This document shows, piece by piece, positions 52,281-61,290 of a DNA stretch of 64,000 nucleotides. Numbering within the stretch: the first letter of the stretch is position 1; each line of letters starts with the position of its first letter. The notes beneath the pieces are model-generated. The model was not told the origin of the DNA. It saw only the letters and a list, made by a program, of their open reading frames with translations, and did not search any database. Source of the stretch: Marinomonas shanghaiensis (lineage in GTDB: Bacteria; Pseudomonadota; Gammaproteobacteria; Pseudomonadales; Marinomonadaceae); NCBI RefSeq assembly GCF_003259175.1, contig NZ_QGOK01000003.1, positions 558,001 to 622,000 of the forward strand, given 5' to 3'. Position numbers and translations under genes: made by a program.

Positions 52281-52356
52281 TGGCGTCCCATAGGGGGTTC
52301 GAACCCCTGTTACCGCCGTGAAAGGGCGGTGTCCTAGGCCTCTAGACGAATGGGAC
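52281..52356 (-). tRNA. tRNA-Glu (anticodon TTC), first in cluster
   Basis: Identical tRNA-Glu copy nearest the promoter at 52390-52417, with encoded CCA. Confidence 0.96.
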
Positions 52357-52379
52357 AACGTTACAATCTTGCTGTGTGA

Positions 52380-52417
52380 GCGGGTGCGTATATTACTGTT
52401 ACCAATCTTAAAATCAA
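52380..52417 (-). promoter_or_regulatory. Promoter of the tRNA-Glu/Gly operon
   Basis: On the minus strand TTGATT (52417-52412) and TAATAT (52395-52390) are 16 bases apart, followed by the GC-rich discriminator ACGCACCCGC (52389-52380), a mark of promoters under stringent (ppGpp) control. The first tRNA begins about 24 bases further. Confidence 0.65.
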
Positions 52418-52487
52418 CAGTTTTTTTCATTAATTTAAGCAACTTAGATAAAAAGTCGCTTTAGAAATCAATCTGATCGGAGCTATT

Positions 52488-53057
52488 ATGCTAAATAAAC
52501 AACTTTTTTTAACCTTATCCCTATCAACGCTTTTGTTAGCAGGCTGCTCTACAACCCACTATATAAGCATCACACCACAAGCGGATGTGAAGTCCACCGC
52601 CCTATCAAATGATAGAGTCATCCATGTCACCACAAGCTCTCGACTCACCAATGCTGTTGGCTCAATCAAAACAGGCATCAACGAACGAGCGGACATTTTT
52701 ACAACCAATGATATTAAGCAAAGCATTCGAGATAGCGTTTTGAGCGGCTTGAGAGAAATGGGCTTTACGCCTGAACAAGGCGTTATGCCAGCTGCTGACT
52801 TACAAATCGAAATCAGCAAAATGAGCTACACCACAAAAGTTGAAGCATTAAAGACAGTAGCGACATTAGAATTTGAACTTAAAACAACACTCGCAGCAAA
52901 AGGACAAACCTATAAAGCAAACTATGGCTCTGAGAAAGTAAGAGAATACGGCACCATGCCTTATCAAAAGGCAATTGAAGATGATATGAATGAATTGGCC
53001 AGCCAAACAGTAACACGCCTCTTAAGTGATCCAAACATCATTACTTTGTTAAAATAG
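52488..53057 (+). CDS. YajG-like lipoprotein
   Basis: A 189-aa lipoprotein precursor. The lipobox is LLLAGCSTT with Cys20 as the lipidated residue; no Asp follows at +2, so outer-membrane sorting is likely. The body resembles the YajG family (SNDRVIHVTTSSRL, DIKQSIRDSVLSGLREMGFTP). Function unknown. It starts after the tRNA promoter region, divergent from the tRNA operon, and is followed by a stem-loop. Confidence 0.82.
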   Translation: MLNKQLFLTLSLSTLLLAGCSTTHYISITPQADVKSTALSNDRVIHVTTSSRLTNAVGSIKTGINERADIFTTNDIKQSIRDSVLSGLREMGFTPEQGVMPAADLQIEISKMSYTTKVEALKTVATLEFELKTTLAAKGQTYKANYGSEKVREYGTMPYQKAIEDDMNELASQTVTRLLSDPNIITLLK

Positions 53058-53064
53058 TCTAAAA

Positions 53065-53096
53065 GTCGGCTTTCTAGTCTAGTACAGAAAGCCGAC
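53065..53096. terminator. Stem-loop after the yajG-like gene
   Basis: GTCGGCTTTCT (53065-53075) and AGAAAGCCGAC (53086-53096) form a perfect 11-bp stem with a ten-base loop, eight bases after the stop. It is followed by C-rich sequence instead of T, so it is not a classic rho-independent terminator; it may protect the 3' end. Confidence 0.5.
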
Positions 53097-53219
53097 CCCC
53101 TCTGCCCCCTGCTCCGACATAATATTGAGTTTTTTTCTCTCTATATAAACCTCCCATCTTGAATGCTCACAAGTTCAGTGTAGAGTTAGTGTCTTTCACC
53201 CAGCTTCAGTAAGGATAAA

Positions 53220-54440
53220 GTGGTGCAAATTCGCAAATCAAACAAACTCGCCAATATATGCTATGAAATTCGTGGGCCAGTATTAAAAGAAGCGGTGCGC
53301 ATGGAAGAAGAAGGCCAGCGCATTCTAAAGCTTAATATCGGCAACCCTGCTCCATTTGGTTTTGAAGCACCTGACGAGATACTCGTTGATGTGATCCGCA
53401 ACCTACCAACAGCGCAAGGCTACTCTGAATCAAAAGGCCTCTATTCTGCACGCAAAGCTGTTATGCAAAAATACCAAGCCATGGGCATTAAATCCGCTGA
53501 TGTAAACCACGTTTGGATGGGTAACGGAGTCAGCGAACTGATTGTAATGGCAATGCAAGGGCTGCTAAATGATGGCGATGAAATTCTTATCCCAGCACCG
53601 GATTACCCACTTTGGACTGCCGCTGCAACATTAGCTGGCGGTTATGTTCGTCATTACCTGTGTGACGAAGGCTCTGGATGGCAACCAGACATTCAAGACA
53701 TTAAGTCTAAAATATCGAACAAAACCAAAGCCATCGTTATCATCAACCCCAACAACCCAACGGGTGCGGTGTACGAAAGAGGCGTTCTTGAGTCTATTAT
53801 CAATCTGGCGGAAGAGCACAACCTGCTTATCTTCTCGGATGAAATATATGACAAAATCCTTTACGACGAAGCTGAGCACATCCCAACAGCCACTCTGACA
53901 GAGGGCCGTGCCCCTTGCATTACTTTTGGTGGCCTTTCAAAAGTATATCGCACTGCAGGCTTCCGTTCTGGCTGGATGGTTATTACGGGTGACCGAAGCG
54001 GAATCAGTGACTATATAGAAGGGCTAGACATTCTCAGCTCAATGAGACTATGTGCTAACGTACCAGCTCAACACGCTGTCCAGACAGCGCTAGGAGGGTA
54101 TCAGAGTATAAATGAGCTTATCGTGCCTGGTGGGCGCTTCTATGAGCAACGCAAAGTCGCATGGGAAGCATTAGATTCTATCCCCGGCGTCCACTGCCAC
54201 AAACCCGAGGGCGCACTGTATTTATTCCCAAGACTCGATCCCAAAATGTACAAAATCAAAAACGACATGGATCTCGTTCTGCAGTTTTTACGCGAAGAAA
54301 AAGTTCTTATCGTTCAAGGCACAGGATTTAACTGGCCAACGCCTGATCATGTGCGCTTTGTTTTCCTCCCTCACATCGAAGAACTCACGCCTGCGATGGA
54401 GCGTTTTGCTGCATTTTTAGGTCGATTAAGGAAGCGTTAA
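53220..54440 (+). CDS. alaA: Glutamate-pyruvate aminotransferase AlaA
   Basis: A 406-aa PLP fold type I aminotransferase, the main alanine-forming enzyme in E. coli. It aligns closely with E. coli AlaA along its whole length (KLNIGNPAPFGFEAPDEI, RNLPTAQGYSESKGLYSAR, INPNNPTGAVY, SDEIYDKILYD), with the PLP Lys in GGLSKVYRTAGFR. The start is one of two adjacent GTG codons (53220 or 53223) after AAGGA. htpX follows in the same direction after 76 bases, with its own ribosome-binding site. Confidence 0.95.
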   Translation: MVQIRKSNKLANICYEIRGPVLKEAVRMEEEGQRILKLNIGNPAPFGFEAPDEILVDVIRNLPTAQGYSESKGLYSARKAVMQKYQAMGIKSADVNHVWMGNGVSELIVMAMQGLLNDGDEILIPAPDYPLWTAAATLAGGYVRHYLCDEGSGWQPDIQDIKSKISNKTKAIVIINPNNPTGAVYERGVLESIINLAEEHNLLIFSDEIYDKILYDEAEHIPTATLTEGRAPCITFGGLSKVYRTAGFRSGWMVITGDRSGISDYIEGLDILSSMRLCANVPAQHAVQTALGGYQSINELIVPGGRFYEQRKVAWEALDSIPGVHCHKPEGALYLFPRLDPKMYKIKNDMDLVLQFLREEKVLIVQGTGFNWPTPDHVRFVFLPHIEELTPAMERFAAFLGRLRKR

Positions 54441-54516
54441 TACTGCGCCATTTTTTCTTGAAATAATCCAATAAACCCCTACTATGCTCCTTAACAACTT
54501 ATTGAGGAGCGTATTT

Positions 54517-55395
54517 ATGCGTATTGTTCTTTTCTTACTGACAAACCTAGCTGTCATGGTGGTAGCCGGGATTGTCTTAAGCCTTTTAGGCGTTAACGGA
54601 TATATGACCAGTAACGGTCTAAACTTTACGTCTTTATTAATTTTCTGTGCGGTCTTTGGCTTTACAGGGAGCTTCATTTCTTTGTTTCTCTCCAAATTCA
54701 TGGCAAAGCGTGGATCTGGTGCCGTTGTCATAGAGAAACCTCGTAACCATAAAGAAGCTTGGCTTCTCGACACGGTTAAGGAGTTGTCTCAGAAAGCTGG
54801 GATACAAATGCCAGAAGTGGCCATATTTCCTGCTCATGAGGCAAACGCCTTTGCAACCGGCTGGAACAAAAACGCAGCGCTGGTTGCGGTTTCAAGCGGC
54901 ATGTTAGATCGCTTCTCTCCTGATGAGATCAAAGCCGTCCTTGGCCATGAAATTGGTCACGTTGCGAATGGAGACATGGTCACCCTCACCTTGGTACAAG
55001 GCGTTGTGAACACGTTTGTGATGTTCTTCGCACGCATTGCGGCTTATGCCGTTGATCAATTCTTGCGTCGAAACGACAATGAAGGCTCAGTTGGCTGGGG
55101 CTACTATATCGCTACATTTGTATTTGAAATCATCTTTGGCGTATTGGCTTCTATGATCGTTATGTGGTTCTCTCGCTTCAGAGAGTTTAGAGCAGATGAA
55201 GCCGGCGCTAGATTGGCTGGCAAAGGGGCCATGATTGCGGCTCTGGCTCGCCTTCAACAAGAGCATGAAGAAAGCCGTATGCCTGACTCTATGCTGGCAT
55301 TTGGAATTCGTCGCGGCAAAACACCCACTTTGGGCGAACTCTTTTCAAGCCACCCGCCTATTGAAGTAAGAATCAAAGCACTTCAAGCACTCTAA
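54517..55395 (+). CDS. htpX: Protease HtpX
   Basis: A 292-aa M48 zinc metalloprotease of the inner membrane that degrades damaged membrane proteins under envelope stress. Two N-terminal helices ([38 protein letters not shown]) are followed by the zinc site [15 protein letters not shown], two further helices and the third-ligand region [17 protein letters not shown] 54517 has GAGGAG at good spacing; the open frame from 54484 is unsupported. Confidence 0.95.
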   Translation: MRIVLFLLTNLAVMVVAGIVLSLLGVNGYMTSNGLNFTSLLIFCAVFGFTGSFISLFLSKFMAKRGSGAVVIEKPRNHKEAWLLDTVKELSQKAGIQMPEVAIFPAHEANAFATGWNKNAALVAVSSGMLDRFSPDEIKAVLGHEIGHVANGDMVTLTLVQGVVNTFVMFFARIAAYAVDQFLRRNDNEGSVGWGYYIATFVFEIIFGVLASMIVMWFSRFREFRADEAGARLAGKGAMIAALARLQQEHEESRMPDSMLAFGIRRGKTPTLGELFSSHPPIEVRIKALQAL

Positions 55396-55413
55396 GATTC
55401 ATTCTTAGAAATG

Positions 55414-55442
55414 AAAACGCCAGCAAAAAGCTGGCGTTTTTT
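55414..55442. terminator. Terminator between htpX and the PilZ gene
   Basis: AAAACGCCAGC (55414-55424) and GCTGGCG plus TTTTTT (55430-55442), loop AAAAA. Symmetric and between convergent genes, so it probably serves both. Confidence 0.9.
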
Positions 55443-55466
55443 ATAGCATTAGAAAACAAATACAGT

Positions 55467-56189
55467 TTACTTCGTTTTATTATGTTGAGTCTCTAGAATG
55501 AAGGCCATGAGTGGGATGCCAAACTCCTTAGCTAGGTCCATAAAACGCACACCATACACGTAAAAATACTCTACCCCCATACGCGTCAGGAAGTCATTAT
55601 CAACCAAGCCCGCTTGGACTTGCTCTAGCATCTGAATTTCTTGCGAACGAATTTCACAGTCTAGCTTTAAAATATGATTGTATGGTCCAATTTTCACATT
55701 ACAGATCAAGCGCATCGTTTGATTTACCGAGCCAAAATCTTCTTTTGAGATCAACTTGGCACCACCAAAACTAAGATCAATGACAATTGCTGAAGAAGGC
55801 GCAGCAATGGTCGCATCAGACGTATTTGGCTCCAAGTTACAGATTAAACGTGTCTCAACTCGAACCGCTTGCCTTACTTCCGATGTTTCAACATAACTAG
55901 GATAAGCGATGTGTAAATGGGCGGCAGGCTCCAAATAACTCTTCGCCACCTTACTCGAAAAAGCACAGACATGAGTACTAAGCATAAGCCTAACATTGAC
56001 AATCTGACTCTCCCTTACCAAGATATTTTTCCCATTCAGCTTAGGCGTTGATAAAATCAACGATCGACCTGGAAGACTACCAAGGACTTTAACCATATAG
56101 CGCCCAGGAGGAGAAATAAACTCCAACTGAACACTGGTTCCTATTGGCACATCAAGATCGCCTAAATCGACCTGCATTACTCCAGCCAT
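55467..56189 (-). CDS. PilZ-domain protein, YcgR-like flagellar brake type
   Basis: A 240-aa cytoplasmic c-di-GMP-binding protein. The N-terminal YcgR-like barrel (about 1-100) is followed by a PilZ domain with both binding motifs: RQAVRVETR (RxxxR) and DLSFGGAKL ([D/N]xSxxG). In YcgR this arrangement slows the flagellar motor when c-di-GMP is high. No motility gene is adjacent (cheV lies far away). It is 21 bases after pdxB on the same strand. Confidence 0.87.
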   Translation of the reverse strand: MAGVMQVDLGDLDVPIGTSVQLEFISPPGRYMVKVLGSLPGRSLILSTPKLNGKNILVRESQIVNVRLMLSTHVCAFSSKVAKSYLEPAAHLHIAYPSYVETSEVRQAVRVETRLICNLEPNTSDATIAAPSSAIVIDLSFGGAKLISKEDFGSVNQTMRLICNVKIGPYNHILKLDCEIRSQEIQMLEQVQAGLVDNDFLTRMGVEYFYVYGVRFMDLAKEFGIPLMAFILETQHNKTK

Positions 56190-56210
56190 GCACTAACCTT
56201 AGTTCTCATA

Positions 56211-57344
56211 TTATTTTACTGAAAAGCCGATTGCACCCAACAAACGAGATACATCACCAGTGGAAGCGATTAAACAGGTATTAAACTCATCTCTTTCTAC
56301 GTAATTTTTGCGCAACCAGTCAAATACATTACTTTCTTTATTTTCTCGGTACTTAAAACGCAATCGTGCGTCATCTCGCGCCACATCATAGATGGCCTGA
56401 ATACAACGAGCCAGCATTTCTTCATGCGGTCGCTGAGCATTCAAATTTAATGACGAAAACCATCCTGCACTAATGGCCTCCCTCTGAGACACGGCAGACG
56501 CGGCTTTATTTAAATGCTCGCATAAGGCCAAGTAAACCATCCATGTGCCTTTTTCACGACCCTGCTTACTGTATCCCGCAATATGAGGCGTAGCGATATC
56601 CACGATGGAAGCCAACTCTTGGTCAATCAACGGCTCACCATCCCAAACATCTAAAACAAGGTGCAAATTGCCTTCTAAATGCTTATGGCGCTCAATTAAA
56701 GCACTCTCATTGATCACACCACCGCGACCTGCGGAAATGATTACCGTCCCAGGAGATAGCTGGCTCAACTCATCCGCACCTAACATGCCTTTTGTAGGAT
56801 GGCTCCCAGAGGTTGTCAATGGAGCATGCAGCGAAATAACATCGCAAGACAATATTTGTTCTAAAGACACAAAATTGACTTCGCTCTGATCCTTTTCTTT
56901 TAAAGGATCATAGACGCAAACCTCACACCCTAAACGGGCAAAACGCTGATACACGGTTTTACCCACATTTCCATAACCAATGACGCCGATTTTTTGCTTC
57001 AACCAACGTATTTTTTTTGTCATGTAAAGATGGCTTAATGCACTAAAGACATAGTCCGCTACCGCCTCAGCATTGCAGCCTGGCGCACTACTGAAAGCGA
57101 TATCTGCTTCTGCAAGATACTCTAAATCAATGTGGTCCACACCAATCGTGGCACTGCCCACAAAACGCACCGAACTCCCTTCCAGTAACTCGCGTGTTAC
57201 TTTGGTAACGGAGCGCACCAACAATATATCGGCCTCTTTTACTTGCTCTTGAGTCAAATTCCGACCGTTTACTAACTCTACAGCACCTAAATGTGAAAAC
57301 AACGCTTTCACATTTGGCATGTTCTCATCTGCAATGATCTTCAT
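56211..57344 (-). CDS. pdxB: Erythronate-4-phosphate dehydrogenase
   Basis: A 377-aa D-2-hydroxyacid dehydrogenase of pyridoxal phosphate synthesis. It has the PdxB N-terminus (MKIIADENMPNVKALFS), VGSATIGVDHID, the NAD motif IGVIGYGNVGKTVY, the catalytic Arg in ISAGRGGVINE, Glu in VLDVWDGEP and His in ATPHIAGYS, and the extra C-terminal domain specific to PdxB. Its start overlaps the end of epmC by 20 bases, so the two are coupled. Confidence 0.95.
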   Translation of the reverse strand: MKIIADENMPNVKALFSHLGAVELVNGRNLTQEQVKEADILLVRSVTKVTRELLEGSSVRFVGSATIGVDHIDLEYLAEADIAFSSAPGCNAEAVADYVFSALSHLYMTKKIRWLKQKIGVIGYGNVGKTVYQRFARLGCEVCVYDPLKEKDQSEVNFVSLEQILSCDVISLHAPLTTSGSHPTKGMLGADELSQLSPGTVIISAGRGGVINESALIERHKHLEGNLHLVLDVWDGEPLIDQELASIVDIATPHIAGYSKQGREKGTWMVYLALCEHLNKAASAVSQREAISAGWFSSLNLNAQRPHEEMLARCIQAIYDVARDDARLRFKYRENKESNVFDWLRKNYVERDEFNTCLIASTGDVSRLLGAIGFSVK

Positions 57345-57864
57345 ACTGTCGTTTTAAAAACTCATCAAATAGTACATTAGGGCAACGTTGTGCCAATAAA
57401 TATCGAGAAAAGATTTCCGCTCTTTTTGGTAAACCAGAATCAATATACGAACCAACTTGAGTCATCACCGCTTGCTCAAAATGCGTTGCGTCATAATCCG
57501 GCAAAGCCAAATTATCGACACTGACACGAAAGGGCAAACCCGCCGCCCAATGCAAAACACATTCAACCGCTTGCGGTTTCACTTCCACTTGCTCAAACAC
57601 CTTCTGTGTTTGTAAGTCACGAGCATCAGACTCATACCAATAGCCGTAATCTTCTAGCAAACGCCTGTCGTGACCGGCAATACACCAATGACTTACTTCG
57701 TGTAGTGCGCTTGAAGGGTAATCATAACGAAAAAAAATCGTCGCAGGAGCATGATCACTTGCTGGTGTATAAAGAGGCTCATCTGCACCACCAATGAGGC
57801 GGGTATTAAAACTTGAATGAAAACAGGCACGAAAAGCGGCCACAAGTTGTGTTGCACTTGCCAA
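57325..57864 (-). CDS. epmC: Elongation factor P hydroxylase EpmC (YfcM)
   Basis: A 179-aa enzyme that hydroxylates the beta-lysylated Lys of EF-P. The metal-binding region is ALHEVSHWCIAGHDRRLLEDYGYWY, cited by its key parts HEVSHW and GHDRR; YDYPSSALHE and VECVLHWAAGLPF are further family marks. The GTG at 57873 directly abuts GGAG, while TTG 57864 has an eight-base spacer, so TTG is chosen. Its presence implies EF-P, EpmA and EpmB genes elsewhere. pdxB overlaps its end. Confidence 0.88.
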   Translation of the reverse strand: MASATQLVAAFRACFHSSFNTRLIGGADEPLYTPASDHAPATIFFRYDYPSSALHEVSHWCIAGHDRRLLEDYGYWYESDARDLQTQKVFEQVEVKPQAVECVLHWAAGLPFRVSVDNLALPDYDATHFEQAVMTQVGSYIDSGLPKRAEIFSRYLLAQRCPNVLFDEFLKRQYEDHCR

Positions 57865-57983
57865 CGATAACACTCCAAAAACGAAGAATTATACAGAAGA
57901 AACAAAAATGCGCCACGCAAAGGAGAAAACTTCACGTGACGCACTCGAAACAAACCATTGCCGTTATCTTCCATGAATCAATT

Positions 57984-58000
57984 GGTGATCACAGATCACC
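57984..58000. repeat. 7-bp inverted repeat after gcvT
   Basis: GGTGATC (57984-57990), ACA, GATCACC (57994-58000), 22 bases past the gcvT stop, without a T run. It may be a weak 3'-end structure. Confidence 0.4.
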
Positions 58001-58022
58001 CTAAACGGTCAGTTTGAATACA

Positions 58023-59123
58023 TTACCCTCGGTAATAACGAGAAGCAACAAAAGGCATTGTTGTCAATGTAAGAGGTATACTCTTCCCTCTCACATTCGC
58101 AAACAAGGATTCACCTGCGTCTAAAGCCGATGTCGACACATAGGCCATCACAATCGGCTGAGAAAGAGTTGGTGAGAAACCACCACTTGTTACTACGCCT
58201 TTCACTTGACCTGTGGCGTCGACAACCTCAGCGCCTTCACGCACAGGTGCACGACCTTCAACTAAGAAACCCACACGCTTTCTAGCGGACTTATTTACAA
58301 ACTGCGGCAATATGATATCAGCACCCGGAAAACCACCTGCACGCTCACCATCAAAACGACGTACTTTTTGTATTGCCCAATTAAGAGATGCTTCTATCGG
58401 CGTTGTTGTAGTATCAATGTCATGGCCATACAAGCACAGTCCGGCCTCTAAACGCAGAGAATCTCGAGCCCCCAGACCAATCCATTCAACCTCATCAAAA
58501 GCCAACAAGGCATTCGCAAAGGCTTCAGCATGGTCGTTTGGCACAGAAACTTCGTAACCATCCTCCCCCGTATAACCTGAACAGCTCACCCACAACTCAA
58601 TACCCTGCCACTGAAATTTCAAGCTTTGCATGAAGGTCATCTTTACTGCATCAGGCACCATACGAGCAAAAACTTCACGCGCTTTTGGCCCTTGAATCGC
58701 TAGCAAAGATCGATCTTCAATCACGTTAACATCACAATCAACCAAAGAAGCTTTTAAATAAGCAAAATCTTGCTCTTTACAACCTGCGTTTACCACCATG
58801 AAAATCTCATCTCCCCAATTGGCGAACATAAGATCATCTGTAATACCACCTTCTTTAGTGGTAAACATGCCGTAGCGTTGTGTGCCTTCGGCAAGACTAA
58901 GCACATCGACAGGCAGAATAGATTCAAGCGCCGATTTCACATTTTTACCACGAAGAATTACCTGCCCCATGTGTGACACGTCAAACAATCCGACATTCTC
59001 ACGAGTCCATAAATGCTCTTTCATAACACCCAACGGGTATTGAACTGGCATTTCATAGCCCGCAAACTCAACCATTCTAGCGCCAGAGGCGATATGTAGA
59101 TCACACAGAGCAGTACGTTTCAT
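58023..59123 (-). CDS. gcvT: Glycine cleavage system T protein (aminomethyltransferase)
   Basis: A 366-aa folate-dependent enzyme that takes the methylamine from lipoylated H protein, releasing ammonia and forming methylene-THF. Markers are FAGYEMPVQYPLGVMKEHL (N-terminal, cited as FAGYEMPVQY), NVGLFDVSHMGQ, the catalytic Asp region SGYTGEDGYEV and LGARDSLRLEAGLCLYG. ATG 59123 has GAAGG eight bases upstream; the ATG at 59138 contains that site and is rejected. It is divergent from glyA-gcvH-gcvP, with a candidate operator over its transcription start. Confidence 0.95.
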   Translation of the reverse strand: MKRTALCDLHIASGARMVEFAGYEMPVQYPLGVMKEHLWTRENVGLFDVSHMGQVILRGKNVKSALESILPVDVLSLAEGTQRYGMFTTKEGGITDDLMFANWGDEIFMVVNAGCKEQDFAYLKASLVDCDVNVIEDRSLLAIQGPKAREVFARMVPDAVKMTFMQSLKFQWQGIELWVSCSGYTGEDGYEVSVPNDHAEAFANALLAFDEVEWIGLGARDSLRLEAGLCLYGHDIDTTTTPIEASLNWAIQKVRRFDGERAGGFPGADIILPQFVNKSARKRVGFLVEGRAPVREGAEVVDATGQVKGVVTSGGFSPTLSQPIVMAYVSTSALDAGESLFANVRGKSIPLTLTTMPFVASRYYRG

Positions 59124-59155
59124 AACGATAACCTTCATTAAAATTGTGATTAGAT

Positions 59156-59203
59156 CTGTTTCCGATTGGAAACAGAGTATCTAAAACAAACTCAGTTTGA
59201 CAA
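59156..59203 (-). promoter_or_regulatory. gcvT promoter with operator CTGTTTCC-N4-GGAAACAG
   Basis: On the minus strand TTGTCA (59203-59198) and GATACT (59181-59176) are 16 bases apart. The perfect inverted repeat CTGTTTCC (59156-59163)/GGAAACAG (59168-59175) begins right after the -10 and covers the expected transcription start, as a repressor site would. Confidence 0.65.
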
Positions 59204-59322
59204 GCATTAAGCACTATTTATTAAAGAATATTTGCAGCCAAATACAACAGAAATCATTAAAAAACCTGAACGATAGGTCAAATATAATTAAAAACAAACT
59301 TTTTAATTGCCCCCTTTTTACT

Positions 59323-59338
59323 GTTTCCAATTGGAAAC
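59323..59338 (+). promoter_or_regulatory. glyA-side operator GTTTCC-AATT-GGAAAC
   Basis: A perfect 16-bp palindrome matching the gcvT-side site in both arms. TATGAT (59347-59352) lies just downstream and could be a -10 whose weak -35 falls inside the palindrome. The rest of the 371-base gap (59124-59494) is AT-rich; I see no glycine-riboswitch core and no gene. Confidence 0.6.
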
Positions 59339-59494
59339 TTTTTGATTATGATAAGCAAAATTGACGTAAACCGAACAATGACTGACGCTCTTAGAAAGAT
59401 GATCTTTTTTCATCATCTTAGACTGCCTTAGTGTTATTATACGCAAGACTCATTGTCTTTTGGGCATACATGTTTATTTAAGAGGAATTACCCC

Positions 59495-60772
59495 ATGGCC
59501 AACACCGAAGCCTTTTTCAGCCAAACCCTAGCTGAACGAGATCCAGAACTTTTTGCCACCATCGTTGAAGAGCAAGAACGTCAAGAAACTGGTATTGAAT
59601 TGATTGCTTCTGAGAACATCACTTCAAAAGCTGTTTTAGAGGCACAAGGTTCTGTTCTAACCAACAAATATGCAGAAGGTTACCCGAATCGTCGTTACTA
59701 CGGTGGCTGTGAAGCAGTTGATGTTACTGAGCAACTTGCTATCGATCGCGCCAAGCAACTGTTCAACTGTGAATTTGCTAACGTACAGCCTCATTCTGGC
59801 GCTCAAGCAAATGGCGCTGTCATGCTTGCCCTACTTCAACCAGGCGATACTATTTTGGGCATGTCTTTGGACGCAGGTGGTCACTTGACTCACGGCGCGC
59901 CACCGGCTCAATCTGGTAAATGGTTTAATGCGGTTCAGTATCAAGTTCACCCTGAGACACTCTTGATCGATTACGATGCAATCGAAGCGCAAGCACTAGA
60001 ATGCAAACCAAAAATGATCATCGCGGGTGGTTCTGCTATTCCTCGCGTTATTGATTTTAAGCGTTTCCGTGAAATCGCTGACAAAGTTGGCGCTTATCTA
60101 TTCGTTGACATGGCACACATTGCTGGCCTTGTTGCGACTGGCGCTCACCCGTCTCCACTTCCACATGCGCACGTTGTCACAACCACAACACACAAAACAC
60201 TACGTGGACCACGTGGCGGCATGATTCTTTCCAACGATCTAGACCTTGGTAAGAAAATTAACTCTGCGGTGTTTCCTGGCTACCAAGGTGGCCCACTAAT
60301 GCACGTTATTGCTGGTAAAGCGGTGGCATTCGGTGAAGCACTAAAGCCTGAGTTTAAAGTCTACATCGATCAAGTTGTTGCTAACGCCAAAGCCTTGGCT
60401 GCAGTTATGATTGAGCGTGGTTGCGATATCGTCACTGGCGGAACAGACAACCACCTAATGCTGGTTGACCTTCGCCCTAAAGGTTTGAAAGGTAACGTTG
60501 TTGATAAAGCACTAGAACGCGCTGGCATCACTTGTAACAAAAATGGCATTCCTTTTGACACTGAAAAGCCAATGATTACTTCTGGTATCCGTATCGGCAC
60601 ACCAGCAGCAACGTCACGTGGTTTTGGTATTGAAGAGTTCCAAAAAGTGGGTCATCTTATCAGTGACGTACTAGACGGCTTGGTTGACATGCCTGAGGGC
60701 AACCCTGAAGTAGAAGCTCGTGTATTAGCCGAAGTCAAAGAGCTTTGTAAACGCTTCCCACTTTACCGCTAA
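59495..60772 (+). CDS. glyA: Serine hydroxymethyltransferase
   Basis: A 425-aa PLP enzyme interconverting serine and glycine with THF. Key parts: [27 protein letters not shown], the PLP Lys in [16 protein letters not shown] and the C-terminal [18 protein letters not shown] 59495 has AAGAGGA; the open frame from 59453 is not needed. It heads the rightward glycine-cleavage genes, so this copy is probably dedicated to glycine breakdown. A strong terminator follows before gcvH. Confidence 0.97.
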   Translation: MANTEAFFSQTLAERDPELFATIVEEQERQETGIELIASENITSKAVLEAQGSVLTNKYAEGYPNRRYYGGCEAVDVTEQLAIDRAKQLFNCEFANVQPHSGAQANGAVMLALLQPGDTILGMSLDAGGHLTHGAPPAQSGKWFNAVQYQVHPETLLIDYDAIEAQALECKPKMIIAGGSAIPRVIDFKRFREIADKVGAYLFVDMAHIAGLVATGAHPSPLPHAHVVTTTTHKTLRGPRGGMILSNDLDLGKKINSAVFPGYQGGPLMHVIAGKAVAFGEALKPEFKVYIDQVVANAKALAAVMIERGCDIVTGGTDNHLMLVDLRPKGLKGNVVDKALERAGITCNKNGIPFDTEKPMITSGIRIGTPAATSRGFGIEEFQKVGHLISDVLDGLVDMPEGNPEVEARVLAEVKELCKRFPLYR

Positions 60773-60779
60773 CATCATG

Positions 60780-60812
60780 TACCCAAGGACACACCTCCTT
60801 GGGTATTTTTTT
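60780..60812 (+). terminator. Terminator between glyA and gcvH
   Basis: TACCCAAGGA (60780-60789) and TCCTTGGGTA (60796-60805), six-base loop, followed by seven T. It lies inside the glyA-gcvH gap of 57 bases, so it may reduce read-through into gcvHP. Confidence 0.88.
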
Positions 60813-60829
60813 CAAGAGGCATAAGCACT

Positions 60830-61213
60830 ATGAGCACTATTCCGGATAACTTAAAATACGCAGACTCTCATGAGTGGGTTTTAGACAATGGTGACGGCAC
60901 TGTCACTGTCGGCATTACCGACCATGCACAAGACCTACTAGGCGACGTTGTTTACGTTGAGCTACCAGAAGTGGGCGCAGAAGTCGTCGCAACTGAACAG
61001 TTTTCTCTAGTCGAATCTGTTAAAGCGGCGTCCGATATTTATGCTCCTGTAAATGGCGAAGTCATTGCGGTCAATGACGCCCTAAACGATGCACCAGAAC
61101 TAATCAATGAAGCTCCTTATGAAGGCGCTTGGATAGCTAAAATCAAGCTAAGCAACCCAGCCGATCTTGATAAACTACTTGATGCTGCAGGCTATTCAGC
61201 CACTATCGAATAG
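60830..61213 (+). CDS. gcvH: Glycine cleavage system H protein
   Basis: A 127-aa lipoyl carrier shuttling the methylamine between P, T and L proteins. The lipoylated Lys is in [37 protein letters not shown] (cited by its first and last parts) and the C-terminal AYSATIE are typical. AGAGGC lies before the ATG. It follows the glyA terminator by 17 bases and is 77 bases before gcvP. Confidence 0.97.
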   Translation: MSTIPDNLKYADSHEWVLDNGDGTVTVGITDHAQDLLGDVVYVELPEVGAEVVATEQFSLVESVKAASDIYAPVNGEVIAVNDALNDAPELINEAPYEGAWIAKIKLSNPADLDKLLDAAGYSATIE

Positions 61214-61222
61214 TCTCAAACA

Positions 61223-61255
61223 TAGGCTCTCCCTCTATCCTGTGTTGAGAGCCTA
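61223..61255 (+). promoter_or_regulatory. Stem-loop between gcvH and gcvP
   Basis: TAGGCTCTC (61223-61231) and GAGAGCCTA (61247-61255) form a perfect 9-bp stem with a 15-base loop and no T run, 10 bases after the gcvH stop. It could be an RNA-processing or stabilising element that uncouples gcvH and gcvP levels. Confidence 0.5.
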
Positions 61256-61290
61256 ATCTCCCAGATTTTATCTTAATAGGTGATTGAACC

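Noticed and set aside
51384..52356. CRISPR-like array because of regularly repeated sequence
   Set aside because: The repeats are complete tRNA-Glu and tRNA-Gly genes with CCA ends, and the spacing is irregular.
52257..52442. 61-codon reading frame over the first tRNA-Glu
   Set aside because: It runs through a well-formed tRNA gene and its promoter.
57693..57974. 93-codon reading frame opposite to and overlapping epmC
   Set aside because: It lies in another frame of the same strand as epmC, has no ribosome-binding site and shows no family features; epmC has clear HEVSHW and GHDRR motifs.
59124..59494. Possible glycine riboswitch upstream of gcvT or glyA
   Set aside because: The gap is AT-rich and I cannot find the GGAGAG-type core or paired aptamer halves on either strand.
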